From Mantis religiosa (taxonomy: Eukaryota > Arthropoda > Insecta > Mantodea > Mantidae), in the NCBI GenBank assembly GCA_030765055.1, contig CM060951.1, forward strand, positions 46,821,449 through 46,885,448: a stretch of DNA of 64,000 nucleotides, written 5' to 3'. Made by a program: the position numbers and the translations under genes. Numbering within the stretch: position 1 is the first letter of the stretch; each line of letters begins with the position of its first letter. This document shows, piece by piece, positions 1 through 9,032 of this stretch. The notes beneath the pieces were generated by a model. The model did no database searches. It worked only from the letters and a program-made list of their open reading frames with translations, and was not told the origin of the DNA.

Positions 1-600
1 TCCGGAAAGGTATCTGTGTCGCTGCCAATGTTGTCTTCGTTAACAGTGACAAACTTCTGAATAAATCCAGACAGCATTCCGTTTCTTGCTTTCCCTATTT
101 AGACCATCTAACAATATACAGCTTCATTATAAATTACACAAAATATATTGAACGAGGGACTGGCAAAGTCTAATGCGTTGAAAGCCTCCTCGTCCTCAAA
201 TTTACTGTGCATCCTCTAGAGTACTAGATGCTGTTGTAGACAGTGTTATTATATCAATTTGGAACTTGTCAATATATGTAACGACTTTCAAATTCATTCT
301 CACTTCATTTATAACTTAGTAAGGTAATGCTTAAATAATCAGCCGCGGCTACATAGTACTACAATTTCTGAAGGGAAAAAATACGAATGTCTGATTCTTA
401 ATTCTTTAAACAACTGGCAGGTTCTTGCCCTACGTCTTTGGGCAGAAACAGTGGCACAATTGTTTCATCATTTCCCATCAGCCTCATATGCTCAAACGAA
501 ATTCAGGATCAAGTCCACGCGAATAGTGAATTCGATATTAGAAGCATTTTGCGTTACATTAAAGTACTTGGGACGAACTGTTTTATGAACGTTTATCTGA
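1..600. other. No recognisable gene
   Basis: AT-rich sequence with stops in all frames and no protein motif or repeat family that I recognise. Confidence 0.6.
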
Positions 601-699
601 AATAAGCTACATCGGCGTGTCCGTAAAATAAGGTCTCCGATTTTATTTAATATATAAAAAAAGTTTATTGTAAATAAATGTTACAGTGATAGAAAGGCG

Positions 700-1690
700 G
701 AACTTACAGCTATTTTTCCAAGGTAATCACCATTGCGATCAATACACTTTAGCACGCGCTGTGGCAGTTTTTCTATACCCTTGTCATAGCACTCTCCCGC
801 CAAGTTGCGCAGGTAGCGCTCAACTTCGTTTTACAAATCATCCTCAGTCTGGAAATGTGTTCCACCCAGGTGTGACTTCAAATCAGGGAACAAATGATAA
901 TCACTAGGTGCTAAGTCTGGACTGTAGGGGCATGGGTGAGGATGTCCCATCCGAACTGGGCCAGGAGATCAGCCGTTGCATGTGCAGTATGGGGTCGGGC
1001 GTTGTCATGATGAAAAATAACTCCCTTCGTCAGCATTACCCTCCTTCGATTTTGAATGGCACGTCGCAATTTTTTTAAAGTCTCACAGTAGTTAGCGGCG
1101 TTTATTGTTGTGCCGGTAGGCATAACATCGCACAACAATATACTTTTTCTCTCCCAGAACACACTGGCCAGCACTTTGCCGTCAGAAAATGTCTGTTTGA
1201 ACTTTCGCGGCTTCGGCGAATTCGAATGCCTCCACTGACGGGAACGTTCTTTAGTTTCTGGTGTTGTGTAGTTTCATGGCCAGTGACAACTGAATCCAAC
1301 AATTCCTCACCCTGTTCTGCATAGCGGTAGGCCGCTTCAACACGTTGCCGTTTATGGTCTTCGGTGAGCATTTTGGGGACCCACCTCACACACACCTTGC
1401 AATAATGCAAATGTTTGGTCAAATTCTTGTCAATTGTAGTCTTACTGACTTCTGGGATAAGTTCACACAGCTCGCGAACTGTCACACGCCGATCTATAAG
1501 CATTTCTTGCTCCACTTTTGCAATTGTTTCGGCTGAAACCGAAGCTCGACCAGAACGCTGTTCGTCATGGACGTCTGTACGTCCGTCTTTGAACTCTCTG
1601 ACCCACTTTCGCATGTTTTTGACGTCCATACATTATGGCTCATAGACTTCGCATAAATGACGAACAGTTTCAACTGACACACCTCTGGTT
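700..1690 (-). mobile_element. Mariner-family transposon relic (broken transposase)
   Basis: Read on the minus strand, this is most of a Tc1/mariner cut-and-paste transposase. The N-terminal helix-turn-helix region lies near 1380-1680 and includes a DEQRSGRASVS stretch and WVPKMLTEDHKRQRVEAAYR. The second catalytic block is HHDNARPHTA near 990-1020, and the third is YSPDLAPSDYHLF near 890-935, followed by a C-terminal tail to about 716. The spacing fits a D,D,34D mariner. The copy is dead: the first catalytic block reads VTGHETT where the family has VTGDETW, so the first Asp is lost; there are frameshifts between the first and second blocks and again just before the third. I could not match terminal inverted repeats at both ends, so the limits are approximate and the 5' end is probably truncated. 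Confidence 0.9.
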
Positions 1691-1699
1691 GTCCTCAGC

Positions 1700-2250
1700 C
1701 TGCCAACTTGCTCATCGTGGTACTAGTACTTAAATTACTGGTCCATTACAAGAGACGTGGTCTGAATAGCAAAAACACAGTTTTCCACTTCAAACAGCTT
1801 GAGATAAGCACAGTACTTAAAACTCTTCACCCTTTTATCATCTTTATCCAGTATATCTTAGAACCTATTTATTTCCATATTAGATATTTAGATACACAAT
1901 TGCTGTAAATACACTGCAATTTCATATGTTTTTTTTTTCTGGTTTACATAAGTAATTAGTTAAAAGATATGGACATTTTGTCTAGTTTGTGAAATGAAGG
2001 AAAAAGATAAGTGTACAAACATGTGTGTTAAAACAGTGTTAAAAGGCACGTGCACATACTTTTTTTCTAAAAACGTATTTATTTTATTCAGGGTACCTCA
2101 AAATATTCCCTCTCAGTATCGAAATTTTGAGTAGTATGCAAGATCATCTCTATCGGCTATGTAGTTTGTAGACAAAATAAAACGAGAAAAACCGATGCAG
2201 TTTAGTAATTCAATTATAAATGTAAATTCATAACATAAACAACCTTATAC
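1700..2250. other. No recognisable gene
   Basis: AT-rich spacer with no clear coding or repeat signal, between the mariner relic and the foldback hairpin. Confidence 0.55.
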
Positions 2251-2255
2251 GTCCG

Positions 2256-2317
2256 TTTCGTGTTCCTCATTTCTGTTTTTGAATAGAGTGTCAAAAACAG
2301 AAATGAGGAACACGAAA
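2256..2317. repeat. Perfect foldback hairpin, 27-bp arms
   Basis: Positions 2256-2282 and 2291-2317 are exact reverse complements separated by an 8-base loop (ATAGAGTG). Just outside, GTCCG on the left faces CCGACGGA on the right, so pairing continues a few more bases with a small bulge. No transposon family is recognisable around it. Confidence 0.9.
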
Positions 2318-2805
2318 CCGACGGAAATGGCCCGAAAGCAATAAACCTAGCGAGGGTGCGAACTTAGAGAATGATTCTGCTCCACTCACCTGTCTGTTAA
2401 TATCAGAACACGTTAGTGGTCGCAAAACCTTGCCACTAAATAGTCGCAACGTATCCAAGAGCAACAACTGGATGCGGGTACAGTACACCATGCAGCAAGA
2501 ACATCATCAATACATCAACCCCACCCCGCACATCACCTCACCTCACCGCGCCGCTGTAAATAGTTAATTGGAAATTGCGTTCTCCGAGCAAAAGCAGCAC
2601 AAGTAAATGTAACCTCTGCAATGAGATTTGCTTCCTGAAAGGCACATTTACTGCCTAAGCTTATGTTAAACTACCCCGCTAGCATATTTCCATTTGCCAG
2701 TAAAAATTATTTGACTTAGGAGTACGGTCCTCTGCCATTTTTCGATAAATAGAAATGGACGAATGAACAAACTGTAGTACAGCGCAAGGTACAGCCATGT
2801 GATTG
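2318..2805. other. No recognisable gene
   Basis: Spacer of moderate GC content. It contains a short CCTCACCTCACC-like direct repeat near 2535 and nothing that reads as coding. Confidence 0.5.
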
Positions 2806-2809
2806 CGGC

Positions 2810-4045
2810 AATTTACAATTGCGCATTATGCCGACAATATTGCAATCCTGAGCAAACGAACCTGTGAATCAGCAGCCAGAAAACTTAATATTTCCTGTGA
2901 AGACATACAAGTCTGGTACAAACAGTGGAGAGTTGTTATGAGTCCTTCAAAATCTGAATGAATTAAATTCACGTAACCAACGAACCTGTTATATTAAACG
3001 AGACAGTAATAGTCACATCTCAAATTGCCATATAACTTGGCTTAATTTTAGACAACAAATACCACATCACTACTTTAGAACAAAAAATACGACATCATAT
3101 TTGCCTTCTGAAGCCAATCATCACAAGAACATCTCTATAGCTCTGCAGTACAAGCTGTTGCTGTACACTTCTCTCATTTGACCTTTATGACAGTACGCTT
3201 CTGTGGTATGGGCATCTGCTTCATCAAGAAGAAGAATTCATATATTCACGAATCATAACTGATGCACTGTGCTACCTTCGTAACATCACTCTCCGTAGCG
3301 ACTTAGATGGCACAGTGGTATGTGCAGTTCTCCGAGAGAGCTATAAAAGATTATACAACTCATTTCTGCAACATACTAATCCTTTGGAAATCAATTATTC
3401 TTTCACACTAGCCGTGTGTAGAACGCACTATGAAAGGGCAAAGCCAGACTGAAAAATTCAATGCCATAGTCGGGATTTGAACCACGGATCTTCTGGTTGC
3501 CGTCCAGCCGCTCTAAACCATTGAGCTACTATGGCCAAAATGCCAACATGACATTAAATTATTCAACTTACTCGTGTTTCTCCCGGTAAACCACTTAGGA
3601 GTTCTCATAAACACATGAGACAACTACCTTAATGGCGACTTACTATGCTGTAAGTACTTTAAGGCCCGGGCTTTATATTTCGGACCACTATTAGGTACAA
3701 TTAATGGAAATTAATTGTTCTTTCACACTAGCCGTGTGTAGGACGCATTATGAAAGGGTAGAACCAGACTGAAAAATTCAATGTCGTAGTCAGGATTTGA
3801 ACCACGGATGTTCTGGTTGCCGTCCAGCCACTCTAAACCATTGAGCTGCTATGGCCAACGTGCCAACATGACACTTAATTCTCCAACTGCCTCGTATACT
3901 AATCCCTTGTTGCGACAGACAGCAACATCGATACAATAGAAGATAGAAAAGAAAACAACACATAAACCTAGTAAAACCTAAAAGACTATTGGGATTACCG
4001 AAGGGTATCAATCTATATACACGTTTCCTTTTTTATTTATTATTA
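2810..4045 (+). mobile_element. Jockey-like LINE, reverse-transcriptase C-terminal relic, split by a SINE
   Basis: The plus strand carries a decayed reverse transcriptase C-terminus. It starts near the catalytic motif (a Tyr/Phe-Ala-Asp-Asp type block, here leading into IAILSKRTCESAARKLN) and continues to WYKQWRVVMSPSKS. Further on are the thumb-like ...YLGLILD... region, SYKRLYNSFLQHTNPL at 3330-3390, and a tail after 3909. This order matches Jockey-clade non-LTR retrotransposons, which copy themselves by target-primed reverse transcription. Several stops and frame changes make it non-functional. A SINE lies at 3387-3895 inside it, with the duplicated target in the Asn-Pro-Leu codons, so the LINE is older than the SINE. 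The 5' part of the LINE is absent and the 3' limit is uncertain. Confidence 0.75.
3387..3895 (-). mobile_element. Two-headed tRNA-derived SINE (family A) with 14-bp target duplication
   Basis: Read on the minus strand, this holds two tRNA-like heads about 320 bp apart. Each has a pol III A-box-like segment (TAGCTCAATGGTTTAGAG, near 3515-3532; a CAGCTCAATGG form near 3840-3850) and a B-box-like GTGGTTCAAATCC (near 3475-3490 and 3795-3810). Each head is followed by the same body ending in a CACGGCTAGTGTGAAAGAA segment. A linker containing TGTCTCATGTGTTTATGAG joins the two. Flanking copies of ATACTAATCCYTTG at 3373-3386 and 3896-3909 differ at one base and mark a target-site duplication, so the dimer probably inserted as one unit. 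It interrupts a Jockey-like LINE. Related copies lie at 46371-47142. Confidence 0.88.
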
Positions 4046-4235
4046 TTTTTTTTTTTTTAATTTACGTCCTCCAACATTAGGTCATATCGGACAGTGAATG
4101 AAAATGTGCTCAATCTAGTCCATGGAGCTTTGAGTTACCCGACATTCGTCTTGAAGGATAAGAGAAAACCCTGGAATAAACCTTATCCAGGTAACTCACC
4201 CTGACCCAGATTCGAACTCGGGACCTGCTATTTAA
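4046..4235 (-). mobile_element. SINE family B copy, head truncated
   Basis: Minus-strand copy of a tRNA-derived SINE found at least seven times in this window. The 3' end (ACGTCCTCCAAC next to a T-rich run on the plus strand) and the B-box-like segment (GAGTTCGAATC on the minus strand, near 4208-4222) are present. The A-box half of the tRNA head is replaced by unrelated sequence after about 4230. Confidence 0.85.
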
Positions 4236-4587
4236 TGCCGTAATTTGATATAGCCATACTGCACAAGCTATGTATAGACAAGCCTTCTTAAATTAACTGA
4301 TGAAAAAATGTAAACTATACAGAATGGCGAACCTTCAAAATGTAAGATAAAAAGTGTAGGTTACTTGGCTAAACTCAAGATTAGTAGCAGAACACCTGCC
4401 TTGTTACTTTGTCTACGCTTGTCTAAGGAATGTAGAGAAACTGTCAAAATTTGGTGAAATACTAAATTTTAGCCACCGAATTAAAACGATAGAACATGTT
4501 TAGAGAAAGGGTCTTATATGCGTGTTTTTAGTGAGTGTGAGAAAGAGGATGTTAACTCTATAAAAATACAGCGCGGATGAATACCTA
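4236..4587. other. No recognisable gene
   Basis: AT-rich spacer between a SINE and the PLE pair; no coding or repeat signal seen. Confidence 0.5.
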
Positions 4588-4635
4588 ACTTCGTTCACTT
4601 TCTTCTCGGACAGCCAGCCAGGTGAAAAGATGATT

Positions 4636-4684
4636 AGATATCAACGTTTTGGGAGTGTGCATCTCTCCCATCATCAGGATATTT
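4636..4684 (-). ncRNA. Hammerhead-ribozyme-like motif with mutated G12 (left PLE copy)
   Basis: On the minus strand the order is: stem I strand ATATC, CTGATGA core (4677-4671), one T, stem II GGGAG/CTCCC with a 9-base loop, then AAAA where the core needs GAAA (4650-4647), the palindromic ACGT stem III, and the closing stem I strand GATAT. The base in the G12 position, the general base in hammerhead catalysis, is A here. The sister copy at 5805-5853 keeps G. I therefore expect this copy not to self-cleave. Confidence 0.75.
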
Positions 4685-4727
4685 ATAAAATGGTATAGCC
4701 ACAAATGAAATACTGGATATAATATAA

Positions 4728-5319
4728 CTATAAACAAGAACAAAACACTATCAAAATTCGTATTACTGAACAAAAGATTGTTTTCAGTAAATTAAATGCC
4801 AGGTCAGGAGATGGCGTGAGTATAGAAAATTGTGTCAAAGAAACGTAACTACTTAACTTGATTATCAAGCTGTATTGATCTTTGCTTCCTATATCGATGG
4901 ATTTCCATTTTAAGGCCGGTTTCCAAGAGGAGCTGAACTGATATCCATCATCACGATTAAGCGAGCTCCTTTCAGAGGAAATTGCCAAAGCCTCCCTAAT
5001 TCTCCACTCCCAGTAACTGATGCATTTTGCCAAGATGGTCGTCTCCCGAAAATTGGCTCTATGGTCGTTATCAAAACAATGCTCTGCCAGACCAGACTTC
5101 TCAGGTTGCATTAAACGAATGCTCCATTCATGTTCGATTATTCTAGTAGCGATGGTCCTTCCGGTTTGTCCTATATATGGTGCCCCACATTCACAGGGAA
5201 TGCGGTACCCCCCCCCCCCCGGAACTTGGAAGTCCAGTCTGTCTTTCACTGATCTCAACAGATGCTTAATCTTCGGAGCTGGCTTGTGGATGGTCCTGAT
5301 GATGTATTTGTATATAGGA
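4728..5319 (-). pseudogene. PLE GIY-YIG endonuclease C-terminal fragment
   Basis: Minus-strand open reading with the GIY-YIG nuclease signature of canonical Penelope-like elements: GGYRIPCECGAPYIGQTGR near 5145-5205, then an IIEHEW helix and a SGLAEHCFDNDHR block. It continues to a Trp-rich tail (ISYWEWRIREALAIS). In a full PLE this domain follows the reverse transcriptase and nicks target DNA for primed reverse transcription. The reverse transcriptase is absent here: the copy is 5' truncated where it meets the inverted partner near 5320. Codons upstream of that point on the same frame belong to the antisense of the other copy and are not PLE protein. A run of 13 C (5208-5220 on the plus strand) encodes the Gly stretch just before the GIY-YIG core and is a likely site of length change. 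Confidence 0.8.
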
Positions 5320-5321
5320 TA

Positions 5322-5640
5322 AACCGTAAGGACCATGGCTACTAGAATACTCGAACATGAACGGAGCATTCGTTTAATGCAACCTGAGAAGTCTGGGCTG
5401 GTAGAGCATTGTTTTGATAACGACCACAGAGCCAATTTTCGGGAGACCACCATCTTGGCAAAATGAAACAGTTACTGGGAGCAGAGAGTTAAGGAGGCTT
5501 TGGCGATTTCCTCTGAAAGGAGTACGCTTGATCGTGATGCTGGATTTCAGTTCAGCTCCTCTTGGAAACCAGCCTTAAAAATAGGAATCCGTCGAATTAA
5601 GAAGCAAAGATCAATACAGCTTGATAATCTAGTTAAGTAG
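5322..5640 (+). pseudogene. PLE GIY-YIG domain tail (right, plus-strand copy)
   Basis: Plus-strand counterpart of the left copy. It starts within the GIY-YIG domain (MATRILEHERSIRLMQPEKS) and continues through VEHCFDNDHRANFRETT to the SSSWKPALK segment. A TGA stop falls near 5466 in place of a Cys codon in the sister copy. The catalytic GIY-YIG core itself is missing, so this copy cannot encode an active nuclease. Confidence 0.75.
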
Positions 5641-5804
5641 TTACGTTTCTTTGACGCAATTTTCTAGACTCATGCCATCTCCTGACCTGGCAATTAATTT
5701 ACTGAAAACAGTCTTTTGTTCAGTTAAGCGAATTTTGATAGTGTTTTGTCTTTGTTTATAGTTGTGTTATATCCAGTATTTGATTTGTGGTTATAACATT
5801 TTAT

Positions 5805-5853
5805 AAATATCCTGATGATGGGAGAGATGCACACTCCCGAAACGTTGATATCT
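5805..5853 (+). ncRNA. Hammerhead ribozyme motif in PLE 3' region
   Basis: All core elements are present in order. Stem I 5' strand ATATC is at 5807-5811, CTGATGA at 5812-5818 and one extra T at 5819. Stem II GGGAG (5820-5824) pairs with CTCCC (5834-5838) around a 9-base loop. GAAA follows at 5839-5842, then CGT completing a self-complementary ACGT, the cleavage base T5846, and the stem I 3' strand GATAT (5847-5851). Stem I pairs perfectly. The ACGT stem III has no loop, so it should work only as a dimer, as described for minimal PLE and retrozyme hammerheads. Predicted cleavage is between 5846 and 5847. The unpaired T after CTGATGA departs from the textbook core and must be bulged. Hammerheads in PLE terminal repeats are established; activity here is inferred. 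Confidence 0.82.
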
Positions 5854-5998
5854 AATCATCTTTTCACCTGGCTGGCTGCCCGAGAAGAAAGTGAGCGAAT
5901 TAGTCGCCAGGAAACTTCAGGTCTTATTTTAGCTAACTTCGTATTTTAAGGGTGCAACGCGAAATTTCTCCACCCCAAGCTACTGCTTTCAGGAGGGT

Positions 5999-6238
5999 GT
6001 ATTTTTTTTTTTAATTTACGTCCTCCAACGTTCAGTCATATCGGACGATGAATGGAATGGATGAAATGATGCTCAAATGAGCCCAAGGTCCATAGAGATT
6101 AGAGTTGCCCAACATTCGTCTTACAGGATAAGGGAAAACCCTGGAAAAACCCTTATCCAGGTAACTCACACTGACCGAGATTCGAACTCGGCCTCTTGAG
6201 CGTGAGGCAGACACGCTACCACCGCGCTACCTAGGCGG
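5999..6238 (-). mobile_element. SINE family B, full copy with 14-bp target duplication
   Basis: Best reference copy of family B. On the minus strand it begins with a tRNA-like head: A-box-like TAGCGCGGTGGTAGCGTG near 6215-6232 and B-box-like GAGTTCGAATCTC near 6178-6190. A body of about 170 bp follows, ending in ACGTAAATT and an A-rich tail (T-run at 6001-6012 on the plus strand). GCTTTCAGGAGGGT at 5985-5998 is repeated exactly at 6239-6252, giving the target duplication and both ends. Such SINEs are transcribed by RNA polymerase III and depend on a LINE for movement. Confidence 0.93.
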
Positions 6239-6252
6239 GCTTTCAGGAGGGT

Positions 6253-7575
6253 ATGAAGTATATTTTCTGAATATTTCCTTAGGTTATAATTAGGGGCACC
6301 AAAAATTAAATATAATATTCAAAACCATTCTTGCTATCACTATTGGAACAAGTATTTGTTCGTTTTTCACTATGTAGAATTTAAAACCCGTGATAAATTC
6401 CTTGCCATGTTATTATATACTGATTCTTTATGAAAATCATCCTAATTTTTAAGATTGAGAATTTTATGCTTATAAGTAGTCAGCCGGCCTTTCTAGATAT
6501 TCTAGAAATTCAGATTTTCAGACCTGTAGTTAACTATAGCACTCGATTAATACAAGTTGAAGATAAACTTGTAATTAATTGAAAAAGTGAAAATGGAGTT
6601 CAGCGTAGATCATAAACAATTTTTCTTTCAATCGAGCTTTTTGTTGTTCCAGCTAAGCAACTAAACTGAAATGGTAGTCATTTCTATTCAGTCTAAATAA
6701 AACACATAATCTTCCCAAAGTTATATTCATGCAACACGGAAGAAACAGGTTTAATATAAAAAAGAAGCTGCTTGGGAATCAAAGAGTTGACACTCTCTTT
6801 ATGAAACATAAATCCAGAGCAAGGCATCCGTAACGACCACTGTATTGCACCACGTATGCTCCAAAGGGAAGCTGAAAATGATACGTTCATATACCGTGTC
6901 ACACGTGTATCTTATTACAGACACTGCATTCCCCAGAGAGAACTGCGGCCATGCCATTAGTCTTTGTTTTCCTTTTGGTGCATCATGCATCCATTTCTCA
7001 CTGCGCATTCTGAAACTCCTGGTTTCAATGTGACGATGCTAATAGCCTGTATGTAATTAACGATAGATATCCGAACAACGACAGATGCTGCATCTATCAG
7101 AGATACACATCACATTTGCGACAGTCATGTTTTATATAATCGGTATGAAGCATTCTATGTCGGTTGCTGATTAGTAACAATGTGTTTAGACTGCGAAAAT
7201 CCTATTAAATTAACACCATTTTCCGCGATGGATTACATTAAAAAGGATTATTTAACTACATAAAACAATGCAGAAACTAAGAGAAATATAAGAAATCAAG
7301 CTTGTGCTTAGTACATAATTATCCATAGAGAAAATTTCACAAAAATTCCTGTCATTGCATTGGATTTCCTTGCAACATTTCAGAACACATTCCGCTCATA
7401 ATGATGATCCTCTTTGAAGGTTTTATAATGATAGATTACCAAAAGCAGTAAACCCGAATTTTGATATGACACTTATTTATTTGTACAGTATCCATTACAA
7501 ATTCAGAACAATAAAATTCTCCTGGCTATAAGCCTTTAGTTTTCCTGAGCAGCTTGATGCCATTTCATCTTGACA
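6253..7575. other. No recognisable gene
   Basis: About 1.3 kb without a supported gene. A patch near 6780-7020 has a more balanced base composition and short open frames on both strands, but nothing resembles a known protein. The rest is AT-rich. Confidence 0.5.
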
Positions 7576-7588
7576 TTATCTTCCTTTA

Positions 7589-7942
7589 GGGCGCCGGGGT
7601 AGCGCGGTGGTTTCGTTCGCGGCTCCCGTTCTAAGGGTCCCGAGTTCGATTCCCGGCTCTGGGGTTGGCGATTTTAAGTCGGCCCTATCCACGCCTTCAC
7701 CTCTGTCTAGCACACGTGAAGTATCCCCTATGCCCAACGTGGTTCGGAGTCCACGGTAAAAACTGTAGGTCCTCTCACCTCACCGCCATCTTCACTATCA
7801 CCCTATCATCGGAGGTAATGGACACCGCCCTCTGGGTGCCTCCACCTGAGAAATGGGTTCGGTCATCACTTGGTGGGGTGAGGTTACCCCGAAGGCCAAG
7901 GTTGCCATGTGGGGAGTGTTAGTAACTAACTAACTAACTAAC
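7589..7942 (+). mobile_element. SINE family C with perfect 13-bp target duplication and (TAAC)n tail
   Basis: A plus-strand tRNA-derived SINE. The A-box-like segment TAGCGCGGTGGTTTCG is at 7600-7615, the B-box-like GAGTTCGATTCCC at 7642-7654. A GC-rich body of about 260 bp follows, with a TAAC tetranucleotide tail at 7921-7942. TTATCTTCCTTTA at 7576-7588 is repeated exactly at 7943-7955. The unmutated duplication and near identity with the copy at 61456-61791 indicate recent activity. A short open frame in the body is shared by both copies only because they are so alike; I do not call it a gene. Confidence 0.95.
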
Positions 7943-7959
7943 TTATCTTCCTTTATCCT

Positions 7960-8400
7960 AATCCACTTTTCTCTTATCCTATTTAAGAAATATCCTATAC
8001 ATATATTTTATTTTCTCCCATCCCCGTTAGCATGCGTACCGCCAGTATCTCTTTACTTACACTGTCCCATTTCTTATCCCATATTTTTCTCCTGTAAATT
8101 GTTAGCTCCTTACATTCTATCAGGTAATGAACAGGGTTTTCTTTATCTCCATAAAATTCACATATTCCTACCTCATTACTTCTCAACCCTTTTAAGTGTT
8201 ATATTCCTAACCTCACCCATGCTATGCCTGCTCTTCCGGTTTTGCCACATTGATCTATATATTTTTTCCTACCCCATTCTGTCTTTAATTGCTTATAAAA
8301 TTTCAAAGATTTCTTTTCTTCTATACTTTCCCGTATCTCTTGGCTATCTATGTCTTGTAGTCTAGTGCTCACTTCCTTCCAAAAACCACCGACCACCAAC
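7960..8400 (-). pseudogene. LINE ORF2 C-terminal fragment with zinc-knuckle-like motif
   Basis: Two adjacent minus-strand open stretches, separated near 8190 by a frame change, together read as the C-terminus of a non-LTR retrotransposon polyprotein. The order is FYKQLKTEWGRKKYIDQ, then GIAWVRLGI, then a Cys-x2-Cys-like and His-x4-Cys arrangement in GICEFYGDKENPVHYLIEC. Many LINE ORF2 proteins end with a cysteine/histidine motif of this kind after the reverse transcriptase. The reverse transcriptase is missing, so the copy is heavily 5' truncated. Family C SINE inserted at its 3' edge: its target duplication lies there. Confidence 0.6.
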
Positions 8401-8960
8401 TATTCGAATTGTGAAGAAAGGTTACCTACAGAATCTTCGGCAGAACAGCTTAGAATGAGACCCTAGCTTTCCTAGACGTCAAACGTGATTAATGGCATTA
8501 TTCCAGAAATAAAGCCTAAAGAGTTAAGATGTTACTATTATCATATTTATCTTACCTAAGTACTTTTCCATTCGGTATGGGTATTATAAAATCTTGAAAT
8601 ATGTGAATTAAATTGAGTGTTCATATAAAAGAAACAAATAGGAAATAAAGAGAAAAGGTCCTTAAACACATATTGATGTATGCAGTTATTAACATTTAAG
8701 AAGTTTTAGTTTAAAAAAGAAGTGGAGCAAGGTTTTCGTATAGGAGTGAATTTCAGAAAGACAAAATTATTTTACACTCGCAAATAACGCCATAAGCACA
8801 AAATCACAATTAAATTATCCGCAGGCTTTTATTGGGAGTAGAAACAATAAAGGAAAACGGAAGTCCTTTAATGCATTTTCAATTCGGGTAATTCTCTATA
8901 TTTACAAATATATACTTGTATTTCGAGAAATTTGATTAAGATACACTGAAAAAACATGTA

Positions 8961-8964
<4 letters not shown>
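8401..8964. other. No recognisable gene
   Basis: AT-rich sequence with no coding or repeat signal that I can name. Confidence 0.5.

Positions 8965-9029
<65 letters not shown>
8965..9029. repeat. (AT)n microsatellite, 65 bp
   Basis: Uninterrupted alternating A and T from 8965 to 9029. Confidence 0.98.

Positions 9030-9032
<3 letters not shown>

Larger units (their letters stand above)
4588..5900. mobile_element. Head-to-head inverted pair of Penelope-like element fragments
   Basis: Two 5'-truncated copies of one Penelope-like retroelement lie in opposite orientation. The arms are about 4588-5166 (minus-strand copy) and 5321-5900 (plus-strand copy), with about 154 bp of extra left-copy sequence between them. 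Each copy runs from the GIY-YIG endonuclease region through the 3' untranslated region to a hammerhead-ribozyme-like motif, so the two ribozyme folds sit at the outer ends. The outer edges are near-mirror images (GAGAAGAAAGTGA on both). Inverted and tandem partial copies are a known product of PLE insertion. The arms differ at scattered positions, so they are not a recent exact duplication. Confidence 0.85.

Noticed and set aside
5320..5453. N-terminal part of the long minus-strand frame over the PLE pair
   Set aside because: These codons are antisense to the plus-strand PLE copy; real PLE protein begins only downstream of about 5320.
7665..7922. 85-codon open frame, nearly identical at 61530-61787
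   Set aside because: Identity follows from two young copies of the same SINE; no evidence of translation or protein-level constraint.
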